A stretch of 6,401 nt of DNA from Fibrobacterota bacterium (GTDB lineage: Bacteria; Fibrobacterota; Chitinivibrionia; Chitinivibrionales; Chitinispirillaceae), in the NCBI GenBank assembly GCA_023412475.1, contig JAEYNR010000020.1, positions 1 to 6,401 on the forward strand. Reading direction: 5' to 3'. Under the pieces are notes generated by a model that made no database searches, was not told the origin of the DNA, and saw only the letters and a program-made list of their open reading frames with translations. Below, one piece after another: positions 1 through 6,195 of this stretch (positions are counted from its first letter, which is position 1; the number at the start of each line of letters is the position of its first letter). Both the position numbers and the translations under genes were made by a program.

Positions 1-90
1 TTTCAGCCCGTTTTTTTGTCGAGAACATGGCACATAAGCGGTATTTAAACTAGTGTGTGGTAAGATTTATATTTCATGTAAACATGTTTT

Positions 91-1434
91 TTAAAAACCG
101 GCATATTTTGAACAGAAACTATTTAGATGTATGTTACTGCCTGTAATCCTTATGTCAAATTGAGTTTTTAATGGAGTAATTTCAAAAGTACTTGTTTTGG
201 TAGTTAATCCATCCAATATGCCCTGATAAAATCCATCGTAGGCTGGTTTGGGGAGATATTTTTCATCAAACAGTAAGGCATTCTGACCCATTCTCCAGTA
301 TGAATTAGTGTTGTCCGCAACACCCCAGAGACATATCCAGTCTACTCCTCCTGAAACTGCTGCTTTTGTAAAGTCGTAATATGCTTTTTTTTGTGCGCTG
401 TCCAACTGGGGTGACCATTGCGGAGTTTTGGCATCTGCTATATGATCAGTATCGCCATAATCAACTTCTGTGATATACACTTCTAAACCAAGTTTTTTAT
501 ACTCCATTATAGCCTGAGTCATTTTTGACCAGTCATAACTGCGATCAAGTCTGAAATGACCCTGAAAACCAATAGCATCAATTGGTGCACCCGAATTTAT
601 AAGATGTTTGACTAACTGATAAAATGCTCTTGATTTTACCGAACCATCCCAGAATTCGATGTAGTAGTCACGTAATTCAAGTTTTGCTGATGTTTTTGAT
701 CGGGCAATTTCAAACGCTTTGCGAATATATACAGGGTGTTTATCATATACCTTTGCATTTCCTGTCAATCCGGATTTATCCTCCTCCCATCCAAGCTGTT
801 GCCAGCGGCATTCCGATTCTTTTGACCAATACTTCCCATCCCAGGTAAATGCCTCATTTACGACATTCCAGTAATCCACTTTAGATGCATTGTTATTTGT
901 AGTTATAATCTCTGTGATCCAGTTGTTCATAAGATCTTCAAGCTGAGTATTAGTCCATGTTCCGGAATTAAACCACGAGGGGAAATAGGTGCCGGAGCCG
1001 CAAATAAGATGGATGGCAACTTTTTTATTATTTTCAGTTGCCCAGTTGATAATTTTATTCGTATTGGTTAAATCGTAGACTTTTGGATTCTGAGCTGTCC
1101 CTGTCCATACTCCCCATGCTGGATAAGATGTTGTCTGCACCAGACCAAATTCACTTTGAATCGTCTTTTGAACCGATGTAGCTGATTTCCAGTCAAAAAG
1201 ACCTTCTTTTTCTGTACTGCCAGCTTCAGCGGTAGCACCAATTAATACAGAGGTGTTACTAAGTGTCTTTTCTGCTGCGAATGATTGTTTTTGAAGTGAT
1301 AGTGCCAGAAATGTTGTCATTAATACTAACAGTTTTGTTGATGTAACATTAAACACATTTGGCTTAATACATTCTCTTCCATTGATACAGGAAGACTTTT
1401 TATTGAATTTAAACATTGTAATTGTATAAAACAT
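91..1434 (-). CDS. Secreted GH10 endo-1,4-beta-xylanase, divergent subgroup
   Basis: Predicted exported retaining glycoside hydrolase of family 10, expected to cut the beta-1,4-xylan backbone. Seen in the 447-residue product: a long polar N-region, a hydrophobic core at about 34-47 and an Ala-rich cleavage area near 52-54 (signal peptide), then one GH10 domain at about 60-408. WNVVNEA at 189-195 carries the likely acid/base Glu194, and ITEVD at 321-325 the likely nucleophile Glu323. GFQGHF at 289-294, LWGVAD at 369-374 and LLFDEKYLPKPAY at 387-399 are further family signatures. Oddities: the usual ENxxKW motif is absent (TSYPAWGVW instead), and the WHSQ motif after His142 is replaced by CGSGTYFPSW. 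About 40 residues follow the domain and end abruptly. The start is supported by GGAG five bases upstream (plus 1440-1443). It is transcribed away from the regulator at 1594, its likely controller. The family call is firm; exact substrate preference is inferred. Confidence 0.93.
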   Translation of the reverse strand: MFYTITMFKFNKKSSCINGRECIKPNVFNVTSTKLLVLMTTFLALSLQKQSFAAEKTLSNTSVLIGATAEAGSTEKEGLFDWKSATSVQKTIQSEFGLVQTTSYPAWGVWTGTAQNPKVYDLTNTNKIINWATENNKKVAIHLICGSGTYFPSWFNSGTWTNTQLEDLMNNWITEIITTNNNASKVDYWNVVNEAFTWDGKYWSKESECRWQQLGWEEDKSGLTGNAKVYDKHPVYIRKAFEIARSKTSAKLELRDYYIEFWDGSVKSRAFYQLVKHLINSGAPIDAIGFQGHFRLDRSYDWSKMTQAIMEYKKLGLEVYITEVDYGDTDHIADAKTPQWSPQLDSAQKKAYYDFTKAAVSGGVDWICLWGVADNTNSYWRMGQNALLFDEKYLPKPAYDGFYQGILDGLTTKTSTFEITPLKTQFDIRITGSNIHLNSFCSKYAGF

Positions 1435-1593
1435 ACATACTCCGTGAAATTGTCCATTGCCAATCCGATATAATTTAATAGAATCCGATAGCCATTTTTG
1501 TTTAAATATAGTGACTTATAAAACACAGATTAATTTAGAAAAATTAAAAAATTCATTTTATTTGTTATACTGTTATATTTTAAAAAGGTTATA
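1435..1593. promoter_or_regulatory. Divergent promoter region between xylanase and regulator
   Basis: This 159-bp AT-rich gap separates two divergent start codons, so it must hold both promoters. For the regulator, TATACT at 1566-1571 is a plausible -10 box with only a weak -35, and AAAGG at 1584-1588 is the ribosome-binding site, five bases before the ATG. For the xylanase, TATATT on the minus strand (plus 1505-1510) is a possible -10 box, again with a poor -35. CTCC at 1440-1443 is its Shine-Dalgarno site read on the minus strand. If that -10 is right, the direct repeat at 1462-1490 lies around or just downstream of the xylanase transcription start, suiting repression. Promoter boxes are judged by eye and are weak. 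Confidence 0.5.
1462..1490. repeat. 9-bp direct repeat, candidate operator
   Basis: AATCCGATA occurs at 1462-1470 and again at 1482-1490. The copies are identical and repeat every 20 bp, close to two DNA helical turns, so a protein could contact both on the same face. The pair lies 28-56 bp upstream of the xylanase start codon, in the region shared with the regulator. Its position suggests a binding site for the product of the gene at 1594, and direct half-sites might suit that protein's two winged-helix domains. The repeat is seen directly; the operator role is inferred. Confidence 0.45.
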
Positions 1594-3156
1594 ATGAATG
1601 AGATGAATATGAAAACACGAAAATCACCGGTATTATCTGAAACAGTAAAAAAGATACGGACTATTATTGAGAGAATACCCGATGGAAAGTTACCTTCAGT
1701 TAGAAATCTTGCAAGCCGATGTTCCGTATCGCTGGTAACAACATTGCGGGCGATCGAAGTGTTAAAAAGCGAAGGATTGCTTAAAGGCGGATGGGGAAGA
1801 GGTAATTATGTTGCAGAAGACGAAAAAGCATTCCTGATCCGGAAAACAGATTTGAAAACAATTAGTACAGTGAAAAAAACTGTCACCAGGATTAAGAAAG
1901 ACATCATTGAAGGAAAATACCAGACACATTTACCATTACCATCCATAAAACAACTTACAGCATTTTACGATGTAAGTTATCCCACAATTAAAAAAGCACT
2001 TGGAGTATTAACTGAAGAAAATGTTATAAAGCGGAGCGGATCCAGATACTATTTCTTCACAGATCAGGTTAAATCAAATTCAAGAATCGCAATAATTGCT
2101 TTTGGATTTGCAGGAAACTCTGTAAAGATAGAAACAGAACGGGAGCGCAATTTTTTCCGTTTGCTTTCAACTGTGGCAATGCAACACAATGTTGTTCTGG
2201 AAACAATATGTTGCAATGATTTTCTTGAGGAACCACAGTTTTATACACCTGATAAATCCCCTCTTGAATATTATCTGAAAAGAAATAACATTATAGGAAT
2301 TATACTTTCATCATATCACATGAAAAATTCTGCAGAATGTTTACGAAAAGTTTTATCATTTAATATTCCAATTTCTGCATGGGTTGAGGATCACAGAATA
2401 TTAAAGATGATTGACTACCATGGTCCTGGAAAGAAAAAGTTGTCATTTTTTGATTCAAGTTATTCAACGCTTCCAGGTTATGAGGTCGGCAGATATCTTA
2501 TTGGGAAAGGGCACAGAAATATCGCCTATATTTCACCATTTCATCAAAGCCCCTGGTCTCAGAACCGGTTGGCAGGTTTGAAAAAATCAGCAATGTCAGA
2601 TCCGGATATCCGGATATTACCTTTTGTAAGAACTGAGTATTTAAATGATTATTTTTTCATGCTGAAAATTATGGAAGAATCTTCATTTGATCAAAATGTT
2701 CAGGTTTCTGGAGTTGCTTGCAAATTACATCCATTTTTGAAAAGCCGGATCTCTTCAATTCGATATGAATATGACACACTTTTACGGGATAATATGATTT
2801 TTAATGTTTGTGAAAAACTAATTAAAGATGCATCGAAAGACATCTCAATAACTGCTTGGGTATGTGCAAATGATCATATTGCCCTATTAATAACAGATTA
2901 CTGGAATTATTGCTCAGTTCCACTTTCACAAAGACCTGCTCTTATCGGATTTGACAATTCTTTCAAAAGCCTGCAGCGTAATATCAGTTCATATGAGTTT
3001 AACACTTACGGGGAGATACAAAATATGCTGAACCATCTTCTTTATCCAAATAGTACCTATTTATTAAATGGAAGTTATGAAATGAAATTAAGCGGAAAGA
3101 TAGTTGAAAGGAGTAGTTCTAATATACAGTTAAGTGTACCGGAAAAAGAACAGTGA
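1594..3156 (+). CDS. Tandem GntR-type wHTH / LacI-type sensor transcriptional regulator
   Basis: Cytoplasmic DNA-binding regulator of 520 residues. Two GntR-like winged helices lie in series: the first at about 13-74 (LPSVRNLASRCSVS, then SEGLLKGGWGRGNYV), the second at about 93-155 (LPSIKQLTAFYDVSYPTIKK). A LacI/periplasmic-binding-protein-like sensor domain fills about 163-510, with family landmarks GRYLIGKGHRNIAYIS near 298, SQNRLAGL shortly after, WVCANDHIALL near 421 and ALIGFDNS near 449. GntR-type DNA binding plus a LacI-type sensor recalls AraR of Bacillus subtilis, which responds to a sugar, but AraR has one wHTH. AAAGG five bases before ATG 1594 supports this start; in-frame ATGs at 1603 and 1609 are alternatives. 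The divergent GH10 gene makes a xylan-derived sugar the natural ligand guess. The sequence does not show whether it represses or activates. Confidence 0.88.
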   Translation: MNEMNMKTRKSPVLSETVKKIRTIIERIPDGKLPSVRNLASRCSVSLVTTLRAIEVLKSEGLLKGGWGRGNYVAEDEKAFLIRKTDLKTISTVKKTVTRIKKDIIEGKYQTHLPLPSIKQLTAFYDVSYPTIKKALGVLTEENVIKRSGSRYYFFTDQVKSNSRIAIIAFGFAGNSVKIETERERNFFRLLSTVAMQHNVVLETICCNDFLEEPQFYTPDKSPLEYYLKRNNIIGIILSSYHMKNSAECLRKVLSFNIPISAWVEDHRILKMIDYHGPGKKKLSFFDSSYSTLPGYEVGRYLIGKGHRNIAYISPFHQSPWSQNRLAGLKKSAMSDPDIRILPFVRTEYLNDYFFMLKIMEESSFDQNVQVSGVACKLHPFLKSRISSIRYEYDTLLRDNMIFNVCEKLIKDASKDISITAWVCANDHIALLITDYWNYCSVPLSQRPALIGFDNSFKSLQRNISSYEFNTYGEIQNMLNHLLYPNSTYLLNGSYEMKLSGKIVERSSSNIQLSVPEKEQ

Positions 3157-4122
3157 TTTACGGTTGAAAAACGATCAAAACTAAATATCGATACTTGATA
3201 TACTACGCTTTTTCGTACACTGGTGCCACAGATGGCGACAGTAAAACCGAAAATCATAATGAAAACAAAAAAAGACCGCTTTAAATAAGATGCTGATTTA
3301 ATAAGATTATTTAACACGCTGATACTATACATTTTTTATATCTGTCATCTACTATAAATATCTTCCGTGCAGGATTCCCCTCTGCTCTGAATATTTCTCC
3401 ACTAGTTAAATTGAATATTGAAGACCAGACCGTATCAAAATTCAATTGTTTATCAAATTGACATATAAACCCGGAATTTACCGCTCAAAAGTTGTTTTGA
3501 AAATACGAAAACATAATTTTTATTGCAACAGTTTCTTAGAGCCGCAGATAATGGTTTACAGGTGTGGAAAGTGATTGTCGGGTTTGTTAATAGGAAGGCA
3601 TTGAACGTTTTGGATGCTTTATGCAAAAGACGCCTTAGTTTGAAATCAATTAAACCGGGCAAAGATGGATTTCATAAACACATAACTGCCTCCAAACAGT
3701 AGAAGTCTCGCACTTTATCCATCGAAAATCACTACTCATGAATTGGTTTTGAAAATCCGGTATGGAAACTGTCTGCTCCCTCTGTTTATCAATATCCCTT
3801 GATTTTGATTAAAAACTGCACTTATTTTTAAGACCACGTAGGTTTTATGCCTTTGAGAAGCGTAATCGGGCCAAAAAGCGGCGAACCGATTGTCATTTTG
3901 ATGTGAAGATATTTCTTCAGGGGAGCAAAGGAAAAAAAATCCAATGAGCGACGAAAAACAGATGAAGCTCGTTTGACCGGTTTTAGCCGATCCTCCAAAA
4001 CACCATGACTGATTTTGGTGCCTGGAAAGAACATGGTATTTCAAGTCACATCCTCAAAGGGTAATACTGGCATATCGAAGAAGAATCACGATAACAGTTG
4101 TAAAATTTTGAAAGTATTCTCT
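3157..4122. other. Long intergenic stretch without a supported gene
   Basis: About 960 bases lie between the regulator stop and the first credible start of the small-gene cluster. Short open stretches occur on the plus strand at 3523-3702 (59 codons, TTG start, no ribosome-binding site) and 3813-3944 (44 codons, Arg/Lys-rich, no ATG). On the minus strand 3736-4044 is open for 102 codons but begins with TTG. None shows a recognisable domain. A weak imperfect hairpin lies at 3220-3241 and an AT-rich inverted repeat at 3409-3416/3440-3447. The stretch may contain decayed genes and must contain the promoter of the downstream cluster, though I see no convincing -35/-10 pair. TAAAAT at 4101-4106 is a possible -10 only. 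Confidence 0.6.
3220..3241 (+). terminator. Weak imperfect hairpin downstream of regulator
   Basis: GCCA at 3225-3228 pairs with TGGC at 3233-3236 around a four-base loop. An outer CTG/CAG pair (3220-3222 and 3239-3241) is separated from it by a mismatched two-base interior on each side. It lies 64 bp after the regulator stop. No T-run follows, so a Rho-independent terminator is doubtful; position is the only reason to list it. Confidence 0.15.
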
Positions 4123-4464
4123 ATGAAGCTGTTGCCTCCGATACAATTTTGCAATGAACTTTATGGAGTGCTGTTTTTGAACGACATTAAGCAATTGATA
4201 CTGCGAAACCTCTGCTACACCGATCTTGTATATTCCCGGATCAACAAGAAACTGGAATTAGAACTTTCCCGGACTGAAATTGAAGAACATCTTCATAAAG
4301 CCTTGAACGAAACAGATGCTACAGAAATCAAAAAAAGAGGAAAGAATTATTACGCAAACTGTCGTAAATACAACATGCGGATAACCATCAACTCAAATAC
4401 GTTCAGGGTCATTACCGTTGACCGGTTTTACCGTAAAATAGGGGGATCTCATGCAAAAAATTGA
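4123..4464 (+). CDS. DUF3781 family protein
   Basis: Small soluble protein of 113 residues from the chosen start, matching DUF3781 as I recall the family: NLCYTDLVYSRINKKL at about 29-44, a middle Glu-rich helix, then KKRGKNYYA and the closing block NMRITINSNTFRVITVDR. The family has no assigned biochemical role that I know of. The frame is open further upstream, to an ATG at 4033 and a TTG at 4015. I chose ATG 4123 because DUF3781 proteins are short and the extra N-terminal residues are low-complexity and unlike the family; no start has a strong ribosome-binding site. The last 14 bases overlap the acetyltransferase gene, implying translational coupling. It is the first gene of the plus-strand cluster. 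Confidence 0.75.
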   Translation: MKLLPPIQFCNELYGVLFLNDIKQLILRNLCYTDLVYSRINKKLELELSRTEIEEHLHKALNETDATEIKKRGKNYYANCRKYNMRITINSNTFRVITVDRFYRKIGGSHAKN

Positions 4465-5038
4465 AATCCTGAAGCTTCAAAATGCCGAAGATACAAGAAA
4501 CTCGGTAACAGCTATTTTCGTAGATGCTTACTACAAGGATCTTTGCGTATTTTCAAAAAATAAGGAGACGCTTCATGCTGCCTTTAAAAATTCTTTCTTG
4601 CTTGATCACTTCTACGGCGCATACCTGGGAACCAAACTGGCCGGCATATACGCGCTTACCAATGAAAAAGAACGCTGCATAAGAATCGTCAAGAAAGACT
4701 TTATTAAGAGTCTCGGTTTCATCAAAGGGACTCTTATTGCCATGGCCATGAAAAGAGAATTCGAACACCCGCTGACGCTCCAGGAAGAAGGCTTTTTTAT
4801 TGAAGCGGTTGCGGTTGCAGAAAAATTCCAGGGTCAGGGCGTTGGCAAGGCAATGATGCAGCATGCAATTACTGTTTCTCCATACCTCGAACTTGATGTG
4901 ACCGATGCAAATATTAGGGCAAAAAAGTTATACGACAAAATCGGATTCATAACATTTATGGAAGTCGCAGAAAAGCATTTCAAGAAAGCCAAAGGATTTA
5001 CTAAACGATATTATATGCAATACCGGAGGAGTAAGTAA
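4451..5038 (+). CDS. GNAT family N-acetyltransferase
   Basis: Predicted cytoplasmic acetyl-CoA-dependent N-acetyltransferase of 195 residues, a normal length for the fold. Motif A is clear: IEAVAVAEKFQGQGVGKAMM at about 117-136, where Q127-G-Q-G-V-G132 fits the Q/R-x-x-G-x-G/A pyrophosphate-binding loop. Motif B follows as LELDVTDANIRAKKLYDKIG at about 146-165, the usual helix and GF turn. The N-terminal half (AYYKDL, then GAYLGTKLAGIYAL at 56-69) is the less conserved acceptor side, so the substrate (small amine, antibiotic, peptide or protein) cannot be named. A G-rich site (GGGGGA at 4441-4446) precedes ATG 4451, and the gene begins inside the end of the DUF3781 gene. The GGAGGA near its 3' end (5025-5030) could serve a following small ORF. 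Confidence 0.88.
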   Translation: MQKIEILKLQNAEDTRNSVTAIFVDAYYKDLCVFSKNKETLHAAFKNSFLLDHFYGAYLGTKLAGIYALTNEKERCIRIVKKDFIKSLGFIKGTLIAMAMKREFEHPLTLQEEGFFIEAVAVAEKFQGQGVGKAMMQHAITVSPYLELDVTDANIRAKKLYDKIGFITFMEVAEKHFKKAKGFTKRYYMQYRRSK

Positions 5039-5040
5039 CT

Positions 5041-5172
5041 TTGAGCAATGAATCAGCCTCTAATTATTTTTATTACCGCTTCCACATCTGCATTTTCATC
5101 TTATGGATAGTAATCGCCTTGACAGCGAAAGACGTTCTCTGTGCATTCAAGAGCTACCAAGTATTGAATTAA
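5041..5172 (+). CDS. Possible 43-residue single-pass membrane peptide
   Basis: A short frame starts with TTG at 5041, two bases after the acetyltransferase stop. GGAGGA at 5025-5030 lies ten bases upstream, a strong Shine-Dalgarno match that otherwise has no purpose inside the preceding gene. The 43-residue product has a polar N-terminus, one hydrophobic stretch at about 14-29 (FHICIFILWIVIALTA) and a short polar tail. This fits a single-pass inner-membrane peptide. I recognise no family. A competing ATG at 5048 in another frame gives only 20 codons and sits too far from the ribosome-binding site. It could also be a chance frame or a remnant of a larger membrane gene; the 69-bp gap to the next gene holds nothing else evident. 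Confidence 0.4.
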   Translation: MSNESASNYFYYRFHICIFILWIVIALTAKDVLCAFKSYQVLN

Positions 5173-5241
5173 GGAAAATGGGAAGTAACAAATGGTATTC
5201 CGAAATGTGATTGCCGAATACTATTCTAAAGGAGACTCCAG

Positions 5242-5640
5242 ATGGAATTCAATCTCAGTACCCCAGCCCTTCTCTTTTCAGCCATATCATTGCTGATGCT
5301 TGCCTACACTAATCGGTTTCTCGCGGTTGCTGCTCTCGTACGACAGCACATTCTTTTATATGAAGAAAGAAGCGAGGAGAACATATTAAAGCAGATAAAA
5401 AATTTCGAGACCCGTTTGAAAATAATCAAGTACACGCAAGTTTTCGGTGCAGTCAGCTTTCTTTTCTGTGTAGTCAGTATGGTTTTAATTTTTTCTAACC
5501 TGATTTTTCAGGCTGAAATCGTTTTTTTATTAAGTCTGATAGCATTGTTTGTATCACTGCTCCTTTCGTTACAGGAAGTATTTCTTTCGATCGGGGCCCT
5601 GAATATTGAACTTGAACGCATAAGGAAAAAAAAGAAATGA
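5242..5640 (+). CDS. DUF2721 family membrane protein
   Basis: Integral membrane protein of 132 residues matching DUF2721, a family of unknown function, in both sequence feel and length. Characteristic blocks are STPALLFSAISLLMLAYTNRFLAVAALVR at residues 6-34, written here for position only through its ends STPALLF and AALVR, and LKQIKNFETRLKIIKY at about 49-64. Hydrophobic segments lie at about 8-32, 67-88 and 91-113, suggesting three membrane passes with a charged loop at 38-60, and the tail ends in a run of lysines. AAGGAGA at 5229-5235, about six bases before ATG 5242, is a strong ribosome-binding site. The stop codon overlaps the next start as ATGA, so the VOC protein is probably made by coupled translation. 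A shared role with that protein is inference only. Confidence 0.87.
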   Translation: MEFNLSTPALLFSAISLLMLAYTNRFLAVAALVRQHILLYEERSEENILKQIKNFETRLKIIKYTQVFGAVSFLFCVVSMVLIFSNLIFQAEIVFLLSLIALFVSLLLSLQEVFLSIGALNIELERIRKKKK

Positions 5641-6113
5641 AATTTAGACTCGCTCTTTTGGCAGTACAAGATGTGCAACGCTCAAAAAAATTTTATCAGG
5701 ACTTTTTCGATCAGACTGTAATGCTTGATCTTGGTTGGAATGTTACCTTCAGTGGTGGGTTCGCCATTCAGCAGAACTTCTCATGGTTGACCAATGTTCC
5801 ACCGGAATCGGTTGTGGAAAAATCACACAACATGGAACTGTATTTTGAAGTTGACGATTTCGACGCGTTCCTCGCCACACTGCAATCACATCCGGAAATT
5901 GTGCTGGTTCATCCACCGAAGAAGTATGATTGGCATCAGCGAGTTGTTCGTATATACGATCCGGACTTTCATATCATTGAAGTGGGAGAATCAATGGCTG
6001 TTATCGCGCGGCGTTTTATCGCCGAAGGAAACTCAATAGAAAAAACAGCGGAGATTATTCAACATCCTGTGGAATTTGTCCGTGAAATCGTCGAAGGAAA
6101 GACTCATGAATAA
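5637..6113 (+). CDS. VOC/glyoxalase-fold protein with C-terminal helical extension
   Basis: Predicted cytoplasmic protein of 158 residues. The first 117 form one vicinal-oxygen-chelate unit of paired beta-alpha-beta-beta-beta modules: LALLAVQDVQRSKKFYQDFF at about 5-24 opens the first, MELYFEVDDFDAFLATL at about 66-82 the second, and VRIYDPDFHIIEVGE at about 104-118 closes it. Glu67 and Glu115 stand where metal ligands often occur, but the full metal set and the reaction (lyase, dioxygenase, thiol transferase or binding only) cannot be read. Residues 118-156 (ESMAVIARRFIAEGNSIEKT onward) form a helical extension I associate with a VOC subgroup in anaerobes. It resembles a small helix-turn-helix, which is inference. 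ATG 5637 overlaps the DUF2721 stop by 4 nt, with AAGGA at 5622-5626. Confidence 0.82.
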   Translation: MKFRLALLAVQDVQRSKKFYQDFFDQTVMLDLGWNVTFSGGFAIQQNFSWLTNVPPESVVEKSHNMELYFEVDDFDAFLATLQSHPEIVLVHPPKKYDWHQRVVRIYDPDFHIIEVGESMAVIARRFIAEGNSIEKTAEIIQHPVEFVREIVEGKTHE

Positions 6114-6195
6114 CATCAAACAACAAAAAGATCATTTCAAATATACTGCCGACAAATTTATCTTGAATCAGGACTGTTCACATATCCTGTTATAA
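6106..6195 (+). CDS. 29-codon ORF preceding the repeat array, possibly a truncated 5' end
   Basis: ATG 6106 lies inside the end of the VOC gene (8-nt overlap) and has a good ribosome-binding site, AAGGAAA at 6094-6100, so it looks like a genuine coupled start. The product is only 29 residues, hydrophilic (MNNIKQQKDHFKYTADKF and on), and ends at TAA 6193-6195. No family is recognised. The same frame resumes directly after the stop and stays open through the tandem array as coiled-coil heptads. The ORF could therefore be the 5' end of a longer gene broken by one nonsense codon, a complete tiny peptide, or a chance frame. Confidence 0.4.
   Translation: MNNIKQQKDHFKYTADKFILNQDCSHILL

Noticed and set aside
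80..89. Palindrome AAACATGTTT just past the xylanase stop
   Set aside because: Ten bases with no loop cannot form a terminator hairpin, and no other signal supports it.
624..848. Plus-strand ORF inside the xylanase gene
   Set aside because: It is antisense to the conserved GH10 catalytic core, which explains the sequence fully.
3409..3447. Inverted repeat AATTGAAT/ATTCAATT with a 23-nt loop
   Set aside because: Arms are only 8 bp of AT-rich sequence with a long loop and no T-run, so chance is the best explanation.
3736..4044. 102-codon minus-strand ORF
   Set aside because: It starts with TTG without a ribosome-binding site, is rich in Ser/Phe/Cys without a recognisable domain, and lies in a region with competing short frames. 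Kept only as part of the unexplained gap.
4553..4864. Minus-strand ORF inside the acetyltransferase gene
   Set aside because: It overlaps the conserved GNAT motif A region on the opposite strand and has no domain of its own.
4123..6195. Integron cassette array, suggested by small GNAT and VOC genes
   Set aside because: Genes overlap rather than being separated by attC-like palindromic sites, and no integrase is seen.
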